Positions 1 through 13,200 of a stretch of 64,000 nt of DNA are shown in pieces. Source of the DNA: Parelaphostrongylus tenuis (Eukaryota > Nematoda > Chromadorea > Rhabditida > Metastrongylidae). The notes beneath the pieces are model-generated. The model saw only the letters and a program-made list of their open reading frames with translations. It was not told the origin of the DNA and searched no databases. The DNA lies in contig JAHQIW010003598.1 of NCBI GenBank assembly GCA_019055375.1, forward strand, positions 1-64,000. The letters are read 5' to 3'. Positions within the stretch are counted from its first letter, which is position 1; each line of letters starts with the position of its first letter. A program made the translations under genes and the position numbers.

Positions 1-489
1 CTAATCACTGCAAGTAAGTGACAAGGAAAGAAGGTGGTGAGTGAAAGGGGTGAGTTGTTAGTGTTCACAACTATATGAGTTGTGCGTCGGGGGATACATG
101 GAGTGTAAAGAGAGGAGGTAGGCACAAGTATACATCAGGGCATTTGGGCGCACGGGCAATAGAATATCAGTACACTGATCCAGTAGCCGCTCTGTGTGAA
201 AGATAGAGTGTGGTGGTGGAAGTGTGATACGGGGTGGACGGGAGGAAAGAGGAGAGCGTATAGTCGTGCGAGCATAATCTTTATGGTGGACAAAAGTAAA
301 CGAGAGATGTCGGACTGGAATATTCATACCTACAAAAAAAGAAAAAAGCAAAAAGGGGTGGGGGGGAGGGTGGGGGGAGAGGACATAGTGGAAGTTTGGC
401 AGGAGATGCACGGTAAGTGGGATACAAAGAATGGACTCTGAGCGGATTAGCGCTCGATAGACAGCATTGTCATTGGGTATTTTCGACGT

Positions 490-720
490 ATATAGTATCA
501 TGAGTTCCTTTCTACTTTCGAGTCTGTTGGTTATCTGAGGCGGTGTCAAATGATTGTGGTACGACGGTTTGGCACAGAGTCTTGAAAAAAATTCACATTT
601 TTGTCGACGTGATGGTTTTGCCCAAATGTGTTCAGACTTTAAGTGGCCCATATTGTGATATGGTATTGTTAAGCAATTTAATTACTTTTGGTTAGCAAAT
701 ATAGCTCTAATGCCAAAACT
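490..720 (+). mobile_element. Decayed 3' end of a mariner-like element
   Basis: The end of this stretch (GTTAAGCAATTTAATTAC at about 669) matches the 3' ends seen at 2640-2672 and 3284-3324. Just upstream a translated segment (DGFAQMCSDFKWP) matches the mariner C-terminal ERWQKCVQ..GAYF pattern. It is too decayed to be functional. Confidence 0.5.
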
Positions 721-2589
721 CATAGAAAGACCTAACACCAGCTCTTGAATACTCTTCCATAGTTCCGCTTCAAACGTATTTTTTCATTACTACAGCTTAT
801 TTATAATCTGAAACGGCACTTAAATACGTGATTCTAACTTTTATTTACTGGTCTAATTTATTTTTTGAAGGCACGATACATTGTGAAGCATAGTTCCAAG
901 AAAAGGTGTTCAGTTAATCAGGGGTACGCTAAGATACGAGCAAAATTGGGTCTGATGTTTATATGCCTTCGACTCGAGCCACCACTATACCTTCCTGAGT
1001 TGTGTGCGTTCGCGCGACACCACTGAGGCTTTCTCCAAGCCGCGTTTCTACCTATTAAGTGGCTATTAGCATTCAACCGTCAACGTGAATGATCTAGGAA
1101 GCACAAATTCACATTAAAACCCAGTTGAGTTGTTGCCTGCTAGCACCAACTGTTCTGAATAGGAATAGTACCGGCTCGAGTTCATGGTACTACTGTATTC
1201 AGGATTCAGGTTTTGCTCTTATCTCAGCATGTGGTCATATTTATATGCACAACTCGCATTTATGAATAGTGTAGATCGCAGAAAAATGTCCTACAGTAAC
1301 GCTTCCCACCATCATACTGGATGGTCATTTTCGTTTATGCCAATTGTGGAAAAAGTGATTCTTGGACCAGTAGTCATTTCAGAAATCACCCCTTTGAACG
1401 TCACGTATTACCATAAGTACAAAGTCTGTCGTTCAGTCGTGTAGGTGCTATCTTTTAAAGACATGACAAAAATCTCCATGAATGCCACCCTTTGAGGTTC
1501 ATTGTCTGATTGGTTCCAGTGTGATTCTTGCTCAGTTTCTTTCTTCGAATCCACCTCTTCTAATCAAAACGATCAAATCGACTATGAAAGAATGGACAAA
1601 ATATTTGAGCCGACATCACACAAGAAATGCACTACACCTTGGCATTAGCTAAACATTATTGGACGTGACTGAATGCCGGTCTGTTCAATGGCTCAGTGAC
1701 CCAACATCTATGAAGTCAGGCTGTCATGCTTGCAGATATTTCTAATGCTTATTAACCAACTTCAAACGGATAGCACACACCTTATGGGTTAGGAAAGCAA
1801 GGTCGAATCAACAACCACTCGTGCATCAAAGCATCCCTAACCAATTCGCTACGCGATCGCCGAAATTATCTCCACTCATCAGAATTTCCGCCAGGTGGCC
1901 AAGTCGTCGGATTTTATCTCGCAATGTTTATATCAGGAAGCTGTTCAGGGGACGAAAACTCTTCAATAACAGAGTTAACAGCACTGGCGACAAAGCGTAA
2001 TCTTGATGAACCTTCTTTCCTTATGAGGATGGCAGAGGGAAGATTAATAAGACATGTACTATGTCTAGGAATTTTAGAAAATCTGCTCGAGCCTAGTTTT
2101 TATTCTCTCAGACAATGAAGACGTCTACCACTCTCATTAAAATGTTCTAATTCTTATTTGCTAGAAAGGATAGGGAATATGAGCACGGCAATTATGAACA
2201 TCAGATAGATCCACAACTACAGTTATAGCAACTACTCTCCTATATTTCTACTATTTCTCTAGACTAATGGATGATTGATGTTCTAATAACGCGGGCTATT
2301 TCATATCTTTTGTCAGGTTCTGTATTAGGGGCATGTCAATAGCTAAAAGTCGCAAACGCTCTCCCGGCTCTGCCTCTATCTTTCACGGAACTGTCATCTG
2401 TTGGTACGGGCTTTGGATGTACATCATCGACTGCATGTAATGTCATTTTTTCACTATTATATCGCAACTCTATCATTACTATAAATAGTTTAACACTAGT
2501 TTCACCTCAGTATTCCACTAAAACACCTTGGTCTATCAGTAGTTGTGGTGTTTGTATTCTCGCACTTTTGTTTTGCCATTGTCGATGTG
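721..2589. other. No gene seen
   Basis: AT-rich non-coding sequence between two mariner remnants. Short open frames show no recognisable domain or splice structure. Confidence 0.5.
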
Positions 2590-3350
2590 ATTATATTAAG
2601 TCTTCTCATGAGCTTTGATACTAAAGCAATAAACACAAAATTTATCAACCAAAAATAATTAAAATTGCTTAACAGCACTTTTCAAAATACGCACCATTAG
2701 CCTGAACACATTTCTGCCATCTTTCAGGCAACAAATAAATATCGCTTTGAGCTAAATTTTTTGAGCCATCTTTTGATACCAATTTTGTCCATACTGTCGC
2801 ATCATGGCTGCTCAACGAGGCCTTTATCGCGGTTTGCTGCTTTACGAGTACGAATTGGGAAGGCGATGCACAGACCGCCTTTGAGAACATCAACGTGCAA
2901 AGACGATCAACGCCAAGCGCTACTGTGAGCGCCTGGAGCGCTGCAATCACGTCCTGTCACGTCGACGTCGGCGCAAGCTCATTCGCCTTCAAGACGACGT
3001 AGTGCTGCATGTCGTCAAGTTGACAAAGGGGAAGTTGACCAAAATGGTCTGGGAGTTGCTGGATCATTCGCTGTACAGTCCTGAACTGTCGCCTTCCGAC
3101 TCCCTCTTCCGGCTGTTGGAGCATTTCCAGAACAAGAAGAACAAACGAGACATCAATCGTTTGCGTCGAAAAATTGACAGCTTTCTTCAAATCCAAGGAT
3201 GACGAGTTCTTTGAGCGCGATATTGATTTTGCCTGAGAGATGGCGGAAATGTGTTCAGGCTGATGGCGCATACTCTAACTAGAGTTGTTTAGCAATTTTG
3301 ATTATTTTTGACTAAATAATTTGGTTCTTATTGCTCTAGTGTATAAATTT
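2590..3350. mobile_element. Mariner-like transposase remnants in inverted arrangement
   Basis: On the plus strand 2900-3280 encodes a mariner D34D-type fragment: INAKRYCERLERCNHVL, then WELLDHSLYSPELSPSDS and RLLEHFQNKKN, interrupted by stops after 3202. On the minus strand 2669-2790 encodes the C-terminal SDIYLLPERWQKCVQANG segment. The two 3' ends of about 150 bases match each other as inverted copies. No intact catalytic set is present. Confidence 0.75.
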
Positions 3351-4270
3351 GTAAGAAGATCTAATGTCATTGCAGTGTATTACGACTGTTTGAATGTCTG
3401 AGTTTAACCTTGTTGACGTATTGAAGAGGATCTGGCGTGCGGTAGATCTGATTAACATGAGGACACTCGATCACGCAACGAGAAGCTCTGAGGTCTACAC
3501 AGTATCAACAAACATATAAGCAAACACAGCCTTCCATCCCGCTATTTATTCATGAGACCAAACTGATACGACAGCTACGTCTTGGATATAATTCTGACAG
3601 ATTTGATGGCAAGCTTCAACGATTTCTATTCTATGGAACCATAGTGGAATCGCTTTGTGTATTACCTGTTCAAACTCGCAGATGAATAATGGATGCGCTA
3701 CCAGTGTACTCTGGAGTAAACGAGTTCTTTTTCTCTGCATCTTTACAGATGCCTTATGTTCGTGTCTCAATGATTACTAAAACTCTAGAAAATTGCAGAA
3801 AGAGCGTAATTCTCGGGGTACCTAATATGTGTGCAGATAATTGAAAAGTACCAAGATATCTCTAGATCGCGCCCGAATCGAATTTATAGAAGTAACTTTT
3901 TCCATTGTTTAAGACATAATTATACTATGGAACTTAGGATAGGGAATAACAACAGAAAATCATGTTCAAAACGCATACTGAACATTTTTGCCAGCAAAAA
4001 TTTCAGACTTTTACGGGATTCCAAGAAAATCTGCATAAGATTTCAGGTGTCGAACTTTTTCAGACCATCCAGTCCTTGCTACACTGACCATATTAGGACC
4101 ATAATGGAGCTTTTTGAAGATTGTGAAGTACGCTTTGGTGAAGAGAATTTAGCACGAAAATGATTTCTGAATTTAATAAACACAAATCAATTAGCGAATG
4201 GTTTTCGTTTGCGCTTGCAAACGTTAAAATATGAAAAGGTTCAGAAGTGCTACTATCGAAGCCATTAAGA
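3351..4270. other. Region downstream of the CAT gene, no gene seen
   Basis: Includes the CAT 3' untranslated region on the minus strand. I could not fix a polyadenylation signal. Open frames here show no known domain. Confidence 0.45.
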
Positions 4271-7200
4271 TCACTCCAGTTGAGTAGTGTAGTCTTCTCC
4301 AATAATCGCTCGGTACGTTTCGCTGTCGTCGTCATCGACACTACTGCGCCTTTGGCTGCTATGCCGCACGCTGCTGTTCCAGAAGCCGTAGATGAAGTAC
4401 AGCAACAGTCCTGAAAAAGGCAGATTATTTTTTAACTACTGCACCTCAGTTATGTGAACATCGTGGATGTAAGCATTAGTAAGTCGGAATATTTCACACT
4501 GCTACAAAACTCATGAGGGAGATTTGTAAATAATTATACTGTTCCAAGAAAATAAATGGAAATGGTTCTGTTATGGTATATGCCTATGTGTAAATGTTTC
4601 ATTAACAATGCATAAATGGCTCGATGTGGAGGGCATTGGTCAAAAATTGGAACTGATAGCTCATTTGATGGTGCTTTCTTGTACTTCTTCAATTCATGGT
4701 CGTTAAAATCCTACTTTGCACTGAAAAAAAACTCGATGAATGTTTGGCACTACTCTTGGTTTGTATTGTATTCGCAATATTTTCCCAGTCATCGTGCATG
4801 AAAATTATAGAAAAAGGACGGACTGTAGCTAAAGTGACCCACTTCTGAAAGCTATTAATTTCATATTTACGACGATGTTCCATGCTTTCACTACAGAATT
4901 TCGTACAAGATCTTCGAGCTTTCCATCATTCCCATTTTCAAGTTGGACTCACCAATAAACAACCATGCTAAATACAGCGCGAAAATGAGCAACTTTGTAC
5001 TGGCTAAGGCGAAAAGAAGCATGAACAACGTCACATAGGATAAGTATGGAAATGCGGGCACCTTTGCCTGTCTCCTGCAATTCACAGAACTTTCAAGAGA
5101 GCGTCGTTCGTGATGATTCTAGGAAACAAACCTTGGCAGGTAGTCGTTTGTCATTAGCTGGATTCCAAGGATAACGGAAAAAATCATTACGGAGAAGAAC
5201 AGTGATAGGAGCACTGACGATGACACCTTAATGAGTCCGTTGCTTGGTCTAATTTTCAAGAATAATTTTCAGTTCTAATTGTTCACGGTGATGGGACATT
5301 TGCAATAAATCAGCCACATTAAAAAAACGAATGAAGAGCACTTTTCATAAGCCTGAAGCAGTTATGGCTTCGAAACCATAAATAATGTTTCACTACTAGT
5401 TTGATTTGATGCAATAAATATTTTACTAATATTCTTTGAACACATACAGTTTCAAAACCGAACATAACGGCGATTTGGCAGAATAGTACAGTTGAAGTGA
5501 GGAAAAAGTAGCAACACCCGTTTAGCTTTTCTGAAACGATGGATATTTAGAGTGAAAAGAGTGATTGATGTCGTCGCGACAGACGTACTTGTACTCTTGG
5601 TTAGAATCCGTGGGCGTCAAAGGACGGCGTGCGTTGAACCTCTCAACATATGGCAGATCTGGCAGCTCTCGCGAGTACAGATGAACATGGCCGTGATTTT
5701 CGTCTGAAATAGACATTCATCAGTAGCGGAGATGAAGATGAGAGGATGAACGACATGAAATATGACAAACATAAGAAACTTCAAGGAATTCTTTTGTTAA
5801 TATTCTCTACAAAAGAAGCCGAATAAAATCTAGTGATTTATAAGCTTATTTCTTGCAAAGCATAATGCTTTTCAATATACACATGAGTGGTCAATGGTTC
5901 GGTCCCTCGCTCCGCCCTCGCCAAGGTTTTCATCCCTCCGACGTCGCCGAAGGGGTACCAGACTTATGTAGGAGATTAGAGGTTGTGATTGGATATAACA
6001 TTAAGTATCGCAAGTGATCGTGTAGGCCAAATATGCAGTAACTTGCCTCTGACATTTTACTCATGAAGCCCAGGCAAGATGTTACTTTTTTCAAATCCGT
6101 GGAACGGATGCGTTACGAAACTATTGAATGCGTACTCATAGGGGTCTTACATGGCCGAGAGATACATTCTTTTCATACTTCCAATCATTTGAAGAAATCT
6201 CATAACTATTAGGAATCTGTTTCGGTTATGTGAGTTCTCGACATGTAAAACATCATGTAGGAAGCCGAGATTGTGCTCCTGGCGAAAATCTAGCTCACTT
6301 GATAGTTCATCAATATCGGTTAAAGAGACAAACATCCATCAAATACTAGACAGTAGTCACAATAATTGATGATTAGAAGAAATTGAGTGAGTGGCCGATG
6401 AACCGATAACTCGATTCATCAAGTTGGAACAATAGACAGAAAAAGGCAAACATAAGTGGTTAGAAAGGTAGCTGGAGCAATTTCGGCTTTACACAGAATA
6501 TTCTAGTCCTTTTAAATGAATGGAAGGTGGAAAATTGGTGATCTGAATTTCTCTAGATCTTGTTCGCTATTGTTCCAAGACTAGTGGAGTCCTGACGCCT
6601 ACAAACTATCATAGTGCTCCAACTTCATTCGCATCTTCATCTCAGCAAGTGCCCAGCGTAAAAAGTGTTTTTTTTTTCAAGAACTTCATCACTTAATTAG
6701 TTTAGAATCGCTAAAGCACCTTCTGAATCTCGTATAGAGCAGGAATCAACGACGCAGTTGTGAATATTGGAAGAGTTCATGACTGGAGCCTGAAAAAAAA
6801 AAGATTTCACTAAGCTCGTTCGAATGAACACTAGTAAACCTACCATCGAATTGTACTGTGAAACTGATTTAGCCATCACTGGCATCTTTTCCAGAATGTA
6901 CTCGTCCATTTTCTGAAAAGCGCGACGTTTTCAGCCTATACTTGAATTTTTTCAGGTAGGTGAAGGAGGCCCAGTTTTGAAACATCAAGAAGATGCTGCA
7001 GAAAATTAGGAATATAATAATTCTCTTCGCCAATATAGTCTATAGTCGTCATCGAATACATGCTGAATGAGTTCCTTCACCATGTTCACATTTTCAAATT
7101 CCAATTCAAATAAATTTATGCATCTGTTCATGTTGGAATATGCAAGAGTAAAAAGCTCACTATTTTCTGCTTTGCCAGACCTGTAAGCTCAACATTTGCT

Positions 7201-10200
7201 TCACTACATAATACATTAGAGTCATTACACCTATTACTTCATAGCTTCATCGTGATGACGGCAATCCTGCATGTTGAATCTCCCAGTGCGAGAATGTACT
7301 CGATATTTTTATGATAAGGATATGCCTGATATTTTTATAATAAGACCTATTGAAAAGCAAACAGCTGTCAGAAAACACCACCATCATAGACCACGTGCGG
7401 TCGTAAGTTCGAACTGTCCTCCAATAATCGCAACAAAAAACTTGGAAACCTAACCCCGCTGTCTCTACTGGCCTAGTACGTACCAAACCAGCCAATAGTG
7501 TCAGCAATGAACCTTTAAAAAAAGCTAAATTTACGAGACATGAAGACAGGGTGACGTGTTCGCAAAGCCCTCTCAAGAGAAAGACGAAGTCTTTCAAACT
7601 AAGCAGGTATTACTTGAATTGAGATATGCTGTAATCTACGTGATATTTAGATGAGTGCTTAAGGGAATGTAATTAACTCTTCAATCGCTGTCAGAATTTT
7701 AAATTCTTTGTTTTCTTCTTGTCTTCAGTAGATAGTCCTTATACATGGAGTTTGCGAAGGTAATTTAGCACGATAAAAAGATACGTCTTCCGAAGTCATG
7801 AACAGAACAATTCAAACGCTCAAATAACTGATGAAATGTTCCTCTGTGTAAGAAATTGTTTTAGAGCGCTTGTTTACGGTAAAAATTATATGGCTCAATT
7901 TTCATCATTACCTTTGTTATCGACTGTTTTTGAGACCTCACCTGATACTATGTAATCTGATAGCGCATTTTGAGCCTTTCAAGAAGGCTGGTGTGGCACT
8001 TCTAGTACTAGACGTACGTTCTGGCTTTCATGTCCTACCTCATCAGTAGCTCGCGCCTTTCGGCTCGACTGTTCATCTGAATATGAAGGAGTCGGCGCTT
8101 AATTTGTTGAACTGCACGTCGAGCGTAATATCAGCCAACATCTAGTAATTTGCGGTCCATTGTTCGTGGCTGGTGAAACGCATATAGCGCTACTATTCCT
8201 ATCGACTGTTTTTGGGACTTCGCTTGAAGTATTGGAATATATTGTTTCAAGTGAGGTACCAAAAACAATCGATAAGAAAGAGTATTGCTGTGTGTTTTAC
8301 CAGCCACGAACAATCGACTGTGAAGCAATATGTGTCGAGTGATATTTCACTCGACGAACGTGCGGGCAGGTTCGGCGCCGATATCCTTATATGTAGATGA
8401 GCCGTTGAACCGAAAGGCACGTGCTACCGATGAGTCTTGACATGAAAGCCAAAACGTACGTCTATCACTAGAGGTGCCACACCAGGCCTGGTAAAAGGCT
8501 ATCAGTTTTTCAACGTTAGTTTTGAGAGATACCTATGATTAGTAATTATTGCCAAACAATACGGAGAGAATTATTGCTGGCTGAACGTGGATCAGAGGGG
8601 TTTATGTACATGAGACCTAGAAGAGCGCCACCTTTTCGAGCCTGCGTTGATGGCGGAGAGTTTCTTGTTTGGCGATGTTCATTTTCAAATACACCGACGT
8701 ATTCAACGTGTTGGCACTATCAGTGTCGAGCTGCGACATCGTGTTTGTCGCCATACTGCTAATATCGCCACTGGTGCTCACATGCTGGTTTTTCTTGCGA
8801 ATAGATCTGAAAATGAAGGTCACAATAATTCTCCTCATCCATTTTGACTTTATATCACCTATTTGGCGTTTGTTGTCAAAAAGAGCCCTATTTGAACATG
8901 TACATTGTGTACTTTGTTCGCAAACTTCGTTATAACAATGTTTTCCACTTGATTAACCGTTTGTGGACAGCAGCATAATTGATATCGCCAATGGCGCGAG
9001 ATTTTCATTCTTTAACAAAGATTTTTTCATTTTAGGGATTACTTTAGGTTTTTTGTGTCACTGTGATAGAACATGATTTTCTTCAAAGTTTGCATACTTT
9101 CTGTACATATATAACTCCTATGTGCAAGAAGTCTCAGGATGTCAATAGCATTATTACTTTCGTTGTCATAATACGCTATGAAAACCTTTTCGAGAACTAG
9201 TTTAAACTTCGGATTTCCCCGATATTCAGACTATCAAAAAAGCTCAAGCTAGATCAATAAAAAGCGACCCACAGACTTTAACGAGTAAATGAGGAAAATC
9301 GAGTGTCAAATATAATATTATTTTTGCTGATGGAGCGTACTATAGAGACCTTTTGAAAAGCCAAGCTAAGTAGGATTTCCTGAGATTTACGCTCTCGAAT
9401 AATCACTTAGATTCCAAATGAAAAGTTTTATTCAGCCAGAAAATACCTTTGGAAACTTGAGGGTCAAAGTGGCCCATATCGTCCGCAAGGGGTTATGCAA
9501 CGAGAACTTCTGCCCTTTGGTGGTTTTATATGAAGTATATCTAGTATACAGCGGAAAGGCCAGACACTCTTTCATAATTTTTTTCTAAAAAGACCTTAGA
9601 AAAAAAGCGGTGATCTGCAGATACCTACAGTGAGTGAGACTAGACTACTCCCTTATGTTAAACGGATAAAATGAGAAGCAGTATACGATGGAGTCACTCG
9701 ACAAACAGTGGAAGAACAAGTAATTAAAGTAATATGTTTTCAATACATTTAACCTCGCATTATCAAAAGCGTTGCTCTAGTATACTCAAATTTCTAAAAC
9801 TCATTAAGATCAGCATTGAGGTATAAAAGAGGTATAAAAGTTCTGAATATTGTTAAGTCAGTCTGCGTAACAATAAAACAATTTTAAATAAAAGTTTTTG
9901 TGAGTTTTTGTGCATAATACCTACTTGTAATGAGTGGTCTCATGAGTCATTCCGATGGGTTCTGATCGGTAGTGTTGTAGGAAGACCAAAGAAACCTTAA
10001 ATAGACAGTATTCACTGCACATATGCTTCGACAACTACCAATGCTCAATATAATACTCCTCCGAGTCTATAATGAGTGTCAACATTTTTTATACATTTTT
10101 CATCAGCCACGTCAATTATTTTTTTATCAATTATGTGTAAGTCCTAATTCCATATGATAGGTTATAGAAAAGCTCTATCGTATTGCTTGAGAAAATGTTC

Positions 10201-13200
10201 TTTACACATGTGTTTTGTGTGAATTTCAATTCATCAGAAAGGTCGTTTTCTTGCGCATCGAAAAATATATCATACGTCTACACAGCCTTCAGAATGGAAC
10301 TGCCCAGAATGGAATTCGTCTGCTACTCCACTCCACAACAAATTGGGTGCCAGTGTTTCTGAGCTTCATCAGCAGATTTGCAAGGCGCATGGTAACGAAA
10401 TTTGCGAAGTTCGATATGTGATATGATATGCAGCTGAATTATATTCATGTGGGAGAGGACTACTTTGACTCTTAGTTTGCCTTTCATTTGAGCTTAACTG
10501 GTGTACAAATAAATTTTTTTATGCATTTGAAAATACGATGAAATTTCTCCTTCAACCTAGTATATTCTTCAGACACTGGCTGTTCCTGGAGTCAGCTGTA
10601 CTGAAACGTTCCCATGTCCCTATTTTAGGCAATGACTGGCCTTTCCAAATCGGTGTAAGCTTCCACACACAAGTGTAGTACCAAACTGAAGACTCAAGAT
10701 GTGGGCTGGATTGCGGATCCGAAGCAGCGATTATGAGAGTATTACTGGAGACCACTTTTGATCAATACGCTTTTCATAAATATCATGACATATCTCATAA
10801 TTTCTATTCGAGCCAGCTTGACATATGATCAATGCACTGTTAATCCTTCGTCGTCAGTACCCCTTAATGCGAGGACTGGAACACTCGGGAAGTATTGGCT
10901 AAAAGACGAAGGGTTCTGCCCGACTGACGAGACTGTCAAGGTCGACGCATGTGTACCGGGTTGTACAAGAGCACATTTAACAGGTCACATATTAAGTTGA
11001 CTGAAATACCAGCTTTGAGATTTGAAATTTGAGCGTGATTTTAAGAAAACAGTCGAAAAGAACCGTGTAATATTATGACACTTTTGAGAGTAATATTTGA
11101 GATGAAATAACATCAATTGATTGAGCATTTTCTGCCACTATGGACTATTTCAATGTATACTTCTCATAAATATGCGGTCCTATTAGCCCAAGAAATGAAT
11201 ATTTTATCATAAAGAGTAAGTGGGAGCATCTTTTCGGATATGAGGCCTCACAGATCTGTGTAGGTGATATTCCAAAATCATAGCTCTCTCTTATTTTGAT
11301 CCCATTAATTGTAGCTGACTATCACTGGCTAACTAATTCGCACTCCATTGGCGATGGTTCTTCTCTGTGGAGTATTTTGTAAAGTTACATCGAGGGCTAT
11401 ATTGCATTCAGGTAATCCCATTAGCAGAAAGTAAACCGAGTTAATCCGCTAAACCAGAGCAAACTTCAAGAGTAATAACGGTGTCTCATGGGAAAGGATC
11501 TCAGCATTAAACACTGCTCCAATAGTAAATCGAAGTTGTACTTCATTCTAACAGCACACTCGATATATTTGTAGATGGCTCTCCTTCATAAATCGGTGAT
11601 GAAAGTGCATAAGCAAGTTGGTCACGCTTGTTGCTCCAGTGCTTCAGTCATTGCAGATTCATCTCACTAGTAAATAAATGATCAATTGTAGGAATGTTGG
11701 AGCAATCAGTGAATGGAATCTTTGCAGACTTTGGTGAATCCATCTATAATCACGTCCTAAAACTGCAGTTAATTCCAAACATGTTCCAAACACAGTACTC
11801 TTTCCTGATCTCCATTTATTTGATACAAGTAATTTAACTTTTTTTAATTTGACACGTTCTAAACGTATGATTCCGAAGACGAGTAATATTCTTGGTATTT
11901 CGTATCCCATTCATGTCTAAAGATGATCAAATGGTAGAACAGTCGATAGAATATGATTGACCGTGTGATAATAAATGTCGGCTTATCTTGCTATATGGAA
12001 TTTACAAGCTTCGCTGCTTTTCGTTAGACGAGAAGAAATGATGAAACGATCCATTTTGCTGGACAAGAACTTTTCATAAGAGTGTTAGTAATCATTCAAA
12101 AGCAAAATCTCGAGGAACTGTTCCATATGCCCGTTTTTGAAAAGTCTTTTTATAGCTCTAAAGTACTCAAGATTTAATTATGTTTTACATCCACCGCGCG
12201 CTGTAAGCCATATCGTGCTCACGATTCACTGGAAGGCCGAAAAGCATATGAGCGTGTAGAGGAGGCTTTCGAGTACCAGAGGGCACGTTTCATCAAGGGT
12301 TTTTCAAAGCGGAGAAAAATCCTGAATTCAAAAATAAAATTGTACTCCGCATGTGAAGCGAACCTGTATGGTCTATCGATCGCGCTATCGATCCACTAGC
12401 CGACAAGAAAATGTGCGGCGCATGTGAAGTTTGATATTATTTCCACTTTTCGCTGCTACGCTACAGCGAAATGGTCTTTTCGTAAAATAAACACATGTTG
12501 AAACCTTAAAAATTACGCTATCGAATGGTTACTCCTATTTCCAACGAGTAGCTGCGTCCTGCGAGAGATACGTGTGTGCGAAATACAAAGCGCCTTTTCC
12601 TTTTGCTTCACTGCTGTAAAAGAGACTTTCTGAAGAGCAAACGCACTCTTGAATTCTGCAAGATTTAAGCTATCGAACGACCTCTAGCACTCTAGTACTA
12701 GACTTTTCGAGGGAAATATAAGCGTGATAATAATAAAAAATCGTAGCGCGCCTAAAACGCATTTTTGCTTCAAGGGCTACAGCGTTATAAAACCAGAAAA
12801 TCAAAAAAAAGGCACATACAGCACTACCTCAAGAATTAAACTTTCGATTGATTACTAACACTATGGAAAATTTTTGTCCACCGAAAATGATCGTCTCTTT
12901 GTTTGCTTCCTTCTAGCGCAAGAGTACTCAATTTCTTTCAGTGCGTCGTAAATTTTTCAGGAAGGAACACTTTTTTTCGCAATATTATTGAATTTTCAGT
13001 GCCGCATTCTAGTACGTCGCACATAGCGCAGTGATGAGAGCGTTACAGCAGTATACGCTACAATATATGGTTGCTGTCTCGATTCCACGCTCCAGGCTCC
13101 TCATGCGTTCCATTCTTTGGGATCAATCAGATTTGTTTTGGATTCTTTTAAAATGATAAGAACAATGATCCACATATTGAATGTCGCTATGTCATTGTGT

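Noticed and set aside
58..651. Longest single open frame in the window (197 codons, minus strand)
   Set aside because: Composition is Pro/His/Ser-rich from a GT/AG-biased strand, part of it is antisense to a mariner remnant, and there is no domain, signal or splice context.
4953..5226. Initial reading of these helices as a ligand-gated ion channel or DGAT2 enzyme
   Set aside because: The following exon (IYGFWNSS) and the upstream exons with AGPS, GELPAFF and DETRSPRKKLP fit only the CAT transporter family.
6147..6335. 62-codon minus-strand frame between CAT exons at 6720 and 5703
   Set aside because: The flanking CAT exons join in phase without it, and its edges lack good splice sites. Not excluded as an alternative terminal exon.
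10758..11000. Possible small secreted protein with cysteines on the plus strand inside a CAT intron
   Set aside because: Hydrophobic start and five cysteines are suggestive, but no family match, no exon partner and no clear acceptor support it.
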